From assembly GCA_905250125.1 (NCBI GenBank), contig CAJNOL010000036.1:58929-122928 (forward strand): a stretch of DNA of 64,000 nt, given 5' to 3'. This DNA comes from Rotaria sordida. Lineage: Eukaryota > Rotifera > Eurotatoria > Philodinida > Philodinidae. A program made the position numbers and the translations under genes. Under the pieces are notes generated by a model, which was given only the letters and a program-made list of their open reading frames with translations, was not told the DNA's origin and ran no database searches. How positions within the stretch are numbered: the first letter of the stretch is position 1; each line of letters opens with the position of its first letter. Below, one piece after another: positions 61,615 to 64,000 of this stretch.

Positions 61615-61950
61615 TATATCTATCGCAATAGACAACGATATTGCGTAGTAGATAACATTATTACGTAATAGACAAAATATTAACACGTAATGGAGAACAA
61701 GGTCAAGGTTAAAATACAATATTTGTTTCACCTTGATCAACAATACAAGATATAGTTGAGATCACGAGAAGATCAAAGAAAAAAAATGAAAGACCGAAAA
61801 GAAAAACAACACACACACGTATATATATACGTTTCGTGTATTGCCAAGATAGAACGAAAAGAAATAGGAAAATCAACAGAAACTAAAAGAAAGGAAACAG
61901 AAAAGAAAACAATAGTTAATGTCAATACCTTACAAATTGTATAATAATAA
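61615..61950 (-). repeat. Dispersed repeat, copy 2
   Basis: Reverse-complement relative of 11945-12230 (shared ACCTTGATCAACAA, TTGAGATCACGAGAAGATCA-like and AGAACGAAAAGAAA blocks). It contains a TA-rich run and CA repeats. Confidence 0.6.
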
Positions 61951-63246
61951 TAACAATATTTTAGAAAATGAGTAATTCTTTAAGAGAGCCATTTTAATTA
62001 AGCAACACTTATTAATTTAGGATGTCATAGTTATAGTAGATAATTATCTATAGAAAATTTTTCATATTACAAAATAACTCAAAAGTTACTTTACTGTCAA
62101 GAAAAAATTTTGATAACCTGCGCTATATGTTAACTCAAGAATTTGATATTTTTTTTTACTACTGATAGAGTAATATTGATAATTTATATTCATGAGAAAA
62201 AATGATAAAACAAATTGAAGTACTGCTAGGAAATATTATCATTGACTTTGATAAAAAGAAAAGCAGTAACCACCATTGAGTTATGGAAAATAATATACGG
62301 TTTTTCAATCAAGGCTTGTTTTTTTACGACTGAAATTTTTGGATATATAGGAATAATAGAAAAATAAACTTCTGATATTAATTTGAGATAGTTCGGGAAA
62401 CTAAGCGCAAAATAATCTTCTTATAACTGATCTATAATCAGAATTCTTTTCCGAAATTAAATTACACTTCAAAGCAGAACGTTTAGTATTTGTCGTCTAA
62501 TTATGAACTATTTATACTCCGTTATCAGTAATAAAAGAAGTAGCCCGCTTAATAAAATTCTAATGATGATATTCGAGTTTTTGCTTATTTTTTGATATAA
62601 TCATTTGTTAATCTATCATTAAAAGCTGTTAGCACAATTATTGTAGCATTTAAATGTGAAACATGATGTGTCCCAGTAGCTGCTAGGCTATAGACAGATC
62701 CATTGAGCTTTATCCTAAAGAATCTGTATATTTGATATTCAAAGAGTGAATATAATGCTCATTAAACATATTAATTAGTTCTTAGTGATTCATACAATAA
62801 CATAAATAGAGTGTTAACTATCTTTGATAAACTATCGATTGAAAAGACAATAGACTTTTTTCTAATCAAAATGTTATTCTTTGTTTTTTATTCTCTTTCT
62901 TTTTTTTCTTTATTTCTTTTCTATGACACTTTTTTGTAATCTATGAGTAAGAAAATATTCAGTAATCAAATCAAACATTTATCAGTTACATATTGCATTG
63001 TAACCTTCAACAAACTAATTCATTTCATTGGTTTCATTTGGTTTTCAATATTTATTAGACAAATGTTGTTTGAAGTCATTACAGTTAAAGTATCGAAAAA
63101 GTAACAATTATTTGTGATGACAGAATACTAACCGAAAGTACTTTATTACAATACAGTTTTGTTAAAAGATTTATTTGTACTTTTTAATATAAAATATATT
63201 CATAAGTTTTCAAGAAAAGAAAATAGAATTCTATCGTTTCCTCTGG

Positions 63247-63265
63247 TATATATATATATATATAT
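63247..63265. repeat. TA microsatellite
   Basis: An uninterrupted run of about nine TA dinucleotides, 235 bp upstream of the glycosyltransferase-like start codon. Confidence 0.8.
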
Positions 63266-63499
63266 TGAATATGGTAAGAAAATCTAATTTATACTATCTT
63301 GTCGTTCGTTGTTGTTTTTTTTGTCTAGTAGAAAATTAATTATCCATTTAGCATAGCTATTTGATACAAATGTTTTTATATATATATGAAAGAGTTCTTA
63401 TTTTTTATATGAATATTCGAATGATTTCAGATTTTGGTCATTATGCACTTATTCTTTCATTCTATATAGTTGGTTAATACATTATTTATTATTGTTATA

Positions 63500-64000
63500 A
63501 TGTCGACATTCGATTTCGTTTACAATTGGATATTTTGTTCAAGAATAAAATTCTTTCGTATTTGTTTTATTCTTGGTTTACTTCTTCTGATATATCTATT
63601 TATGTTTAAAAATGATCTAAGTATGACTAATGCGCTTGATGGAAATATTATAACACCATTGATTAATCCTGATAAAATCAATTTATTAGTCGTAACAACA
63701 ACAACAACAACAACGACTATTGTTACTACACATATTATTACCAGTACAACTAGTCAAAAAATAGATAAGATAGAACAAAGTACAAGCATAGATGTGAATT
63801 TAACAAGTAACTTATCTACTACTCAAAGTACAAATGTATCTCAACGATCACAACCCAAAGAAGCTTTTGTAACGTTTTGTAATAATGAACCACGTTATTT
63901 AGCTTTGCTCAGAATTTTATTAGATTCTGTTCATGCTTTTTCAACACGACCTATTATAGCTTTTGGAATCGATGTTGATCTTGATATTGATGAAAAACAA
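63500..64000 (+). CDS. Type II membrane glycosyltransferase-like protein, 5' part
   Basis: Open from ATG 63500-63502 to the window edge (167 codons), so the 3' end is missing. The N-terminus is short and cytosolic and is followed by one membrane anchor (about residues 18-36, FFRICFILGLLLLIYLFMF). Next comes a Thr/Ser-rich stem (about residues 70-115, with a run of seven Thr). A globular domain then opens EAFVTFCNNEPRYLALLRIL, SVHAFSTRPIIAFGIDVDLD. The topology and the AFVT..N..Y...L..LL.S...F pattern fit Golgi glycosyltransferases with a GT-A fold. The D-x-D-x-D near the end is part of a beta strand and may not be the metal-binding motif. The exact family cannot be told without the rest. Confidence 0.65.
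   Translation, partial: MSTFDFVYNWIFCSRIKFFRICFILGLLLLIYLFMFKNDLSMTNALDGNIITPLINPDKINLLVVTTTTTTTTIVTTHIITSTTSQKIDKIEQSTSIDVNLTSNLSTTQSTNVSQRSQPKEAFVTFCNNEPRYLALLRILLDSVHAFSTRPIIAFGIDVDLDIDEKQ

Larger units (their letters stand above)
48601..63499. other. 14.9-kb gene desert rich in hairpin elements
   Basis: No gene could be supported. Separate entries give the fold-backs at 51068-51999, 55280-56212, 56934-57010, 57598-58237, 58504-58961 and 59090-59980, the assembly gap at 56730-56739, and a dispersed-repeat copy at 61615-61950. 52.6-54.1 kb is T-rich on the plus strand, producing Phe-rich accidental frames. 60-63.4 kb is AT-rich with a TA run at about 63247-63265. A possible isolated exon (MNDELEFF...TVSNG, then GTAAGATT) lies at about 49350-49498 on the minus strand, without partners. 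Confidence 0.5.

Overview
Eukaryotic nuclear DNA, very AT-rich. It carries compact multi-exon animal genes with introns mostly of 45-70 bp and GT..AG ends, separated by gene-poor stretches full of decayed inverted-repeat elements. The gene set (DCAF5, KISH/TMEM167A, a Boule-type RNA-binding protein, ARMH1, a LOXHD1-like PLAT-array protein, a mollusc-shell-matrix-like secreted protein) together with a piggyBac relic points to a small-genome spiralian animal. A bdelloid rotifer is my best guess, but that is inference.

Layout. 1-2230: a piggyBac element with complete ends and a dead transposase. 3007-8511: DCAF5 and, 114 bp upstream on the same minus strand, KISH; the Boule-type gene diverges from KISH at 8922 (+). 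12613-13307: a MORN-repeat protein (+). 15346-16679: a secreted shell-matrix-like protein (-). 18.7-28.7 kb: a visibly less AT-rich, gene-poor stretch holding a LysM exon and an orphan zinc-finger gene whose first intron contains a 1.3-kb fold-back. 30545-45025: a 35-exon gene encoding 3,128 residues with 19 PLAT domains, in which a three-domain block of about 490 residues is repeated four times. 45120-48600: ARMH1 (-), tail-to-tail with the PLAT gene and carrying a 1.7-kb near-perfect palindrome in intron 3. 48.6-63.5 kb: no convincing gene, but at least six hairpin elements, an assembly gap and simple repeats. 63500-64000: the start of a type II membrane glycosyltransferase-like gene (+).

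Gene models were assembled by hand. Every junction was chosen so that GT..AG ends, reading phase and protein similarity agree, and the large models keep phase from ATG to stop (DCAF5 604 codons, PLAT 3,129, ARMH1 413, zinc finger 278, Boule 263, each including the stop). No tRNA, rRNA or CRISPR was found. The outstanding features are the modular PLAT array, the abundance of fold-back elements inside introns, and splice-acceptor-like AGs 0-6 nt before several start codons, which suggests spliced-leader trans-splicing.
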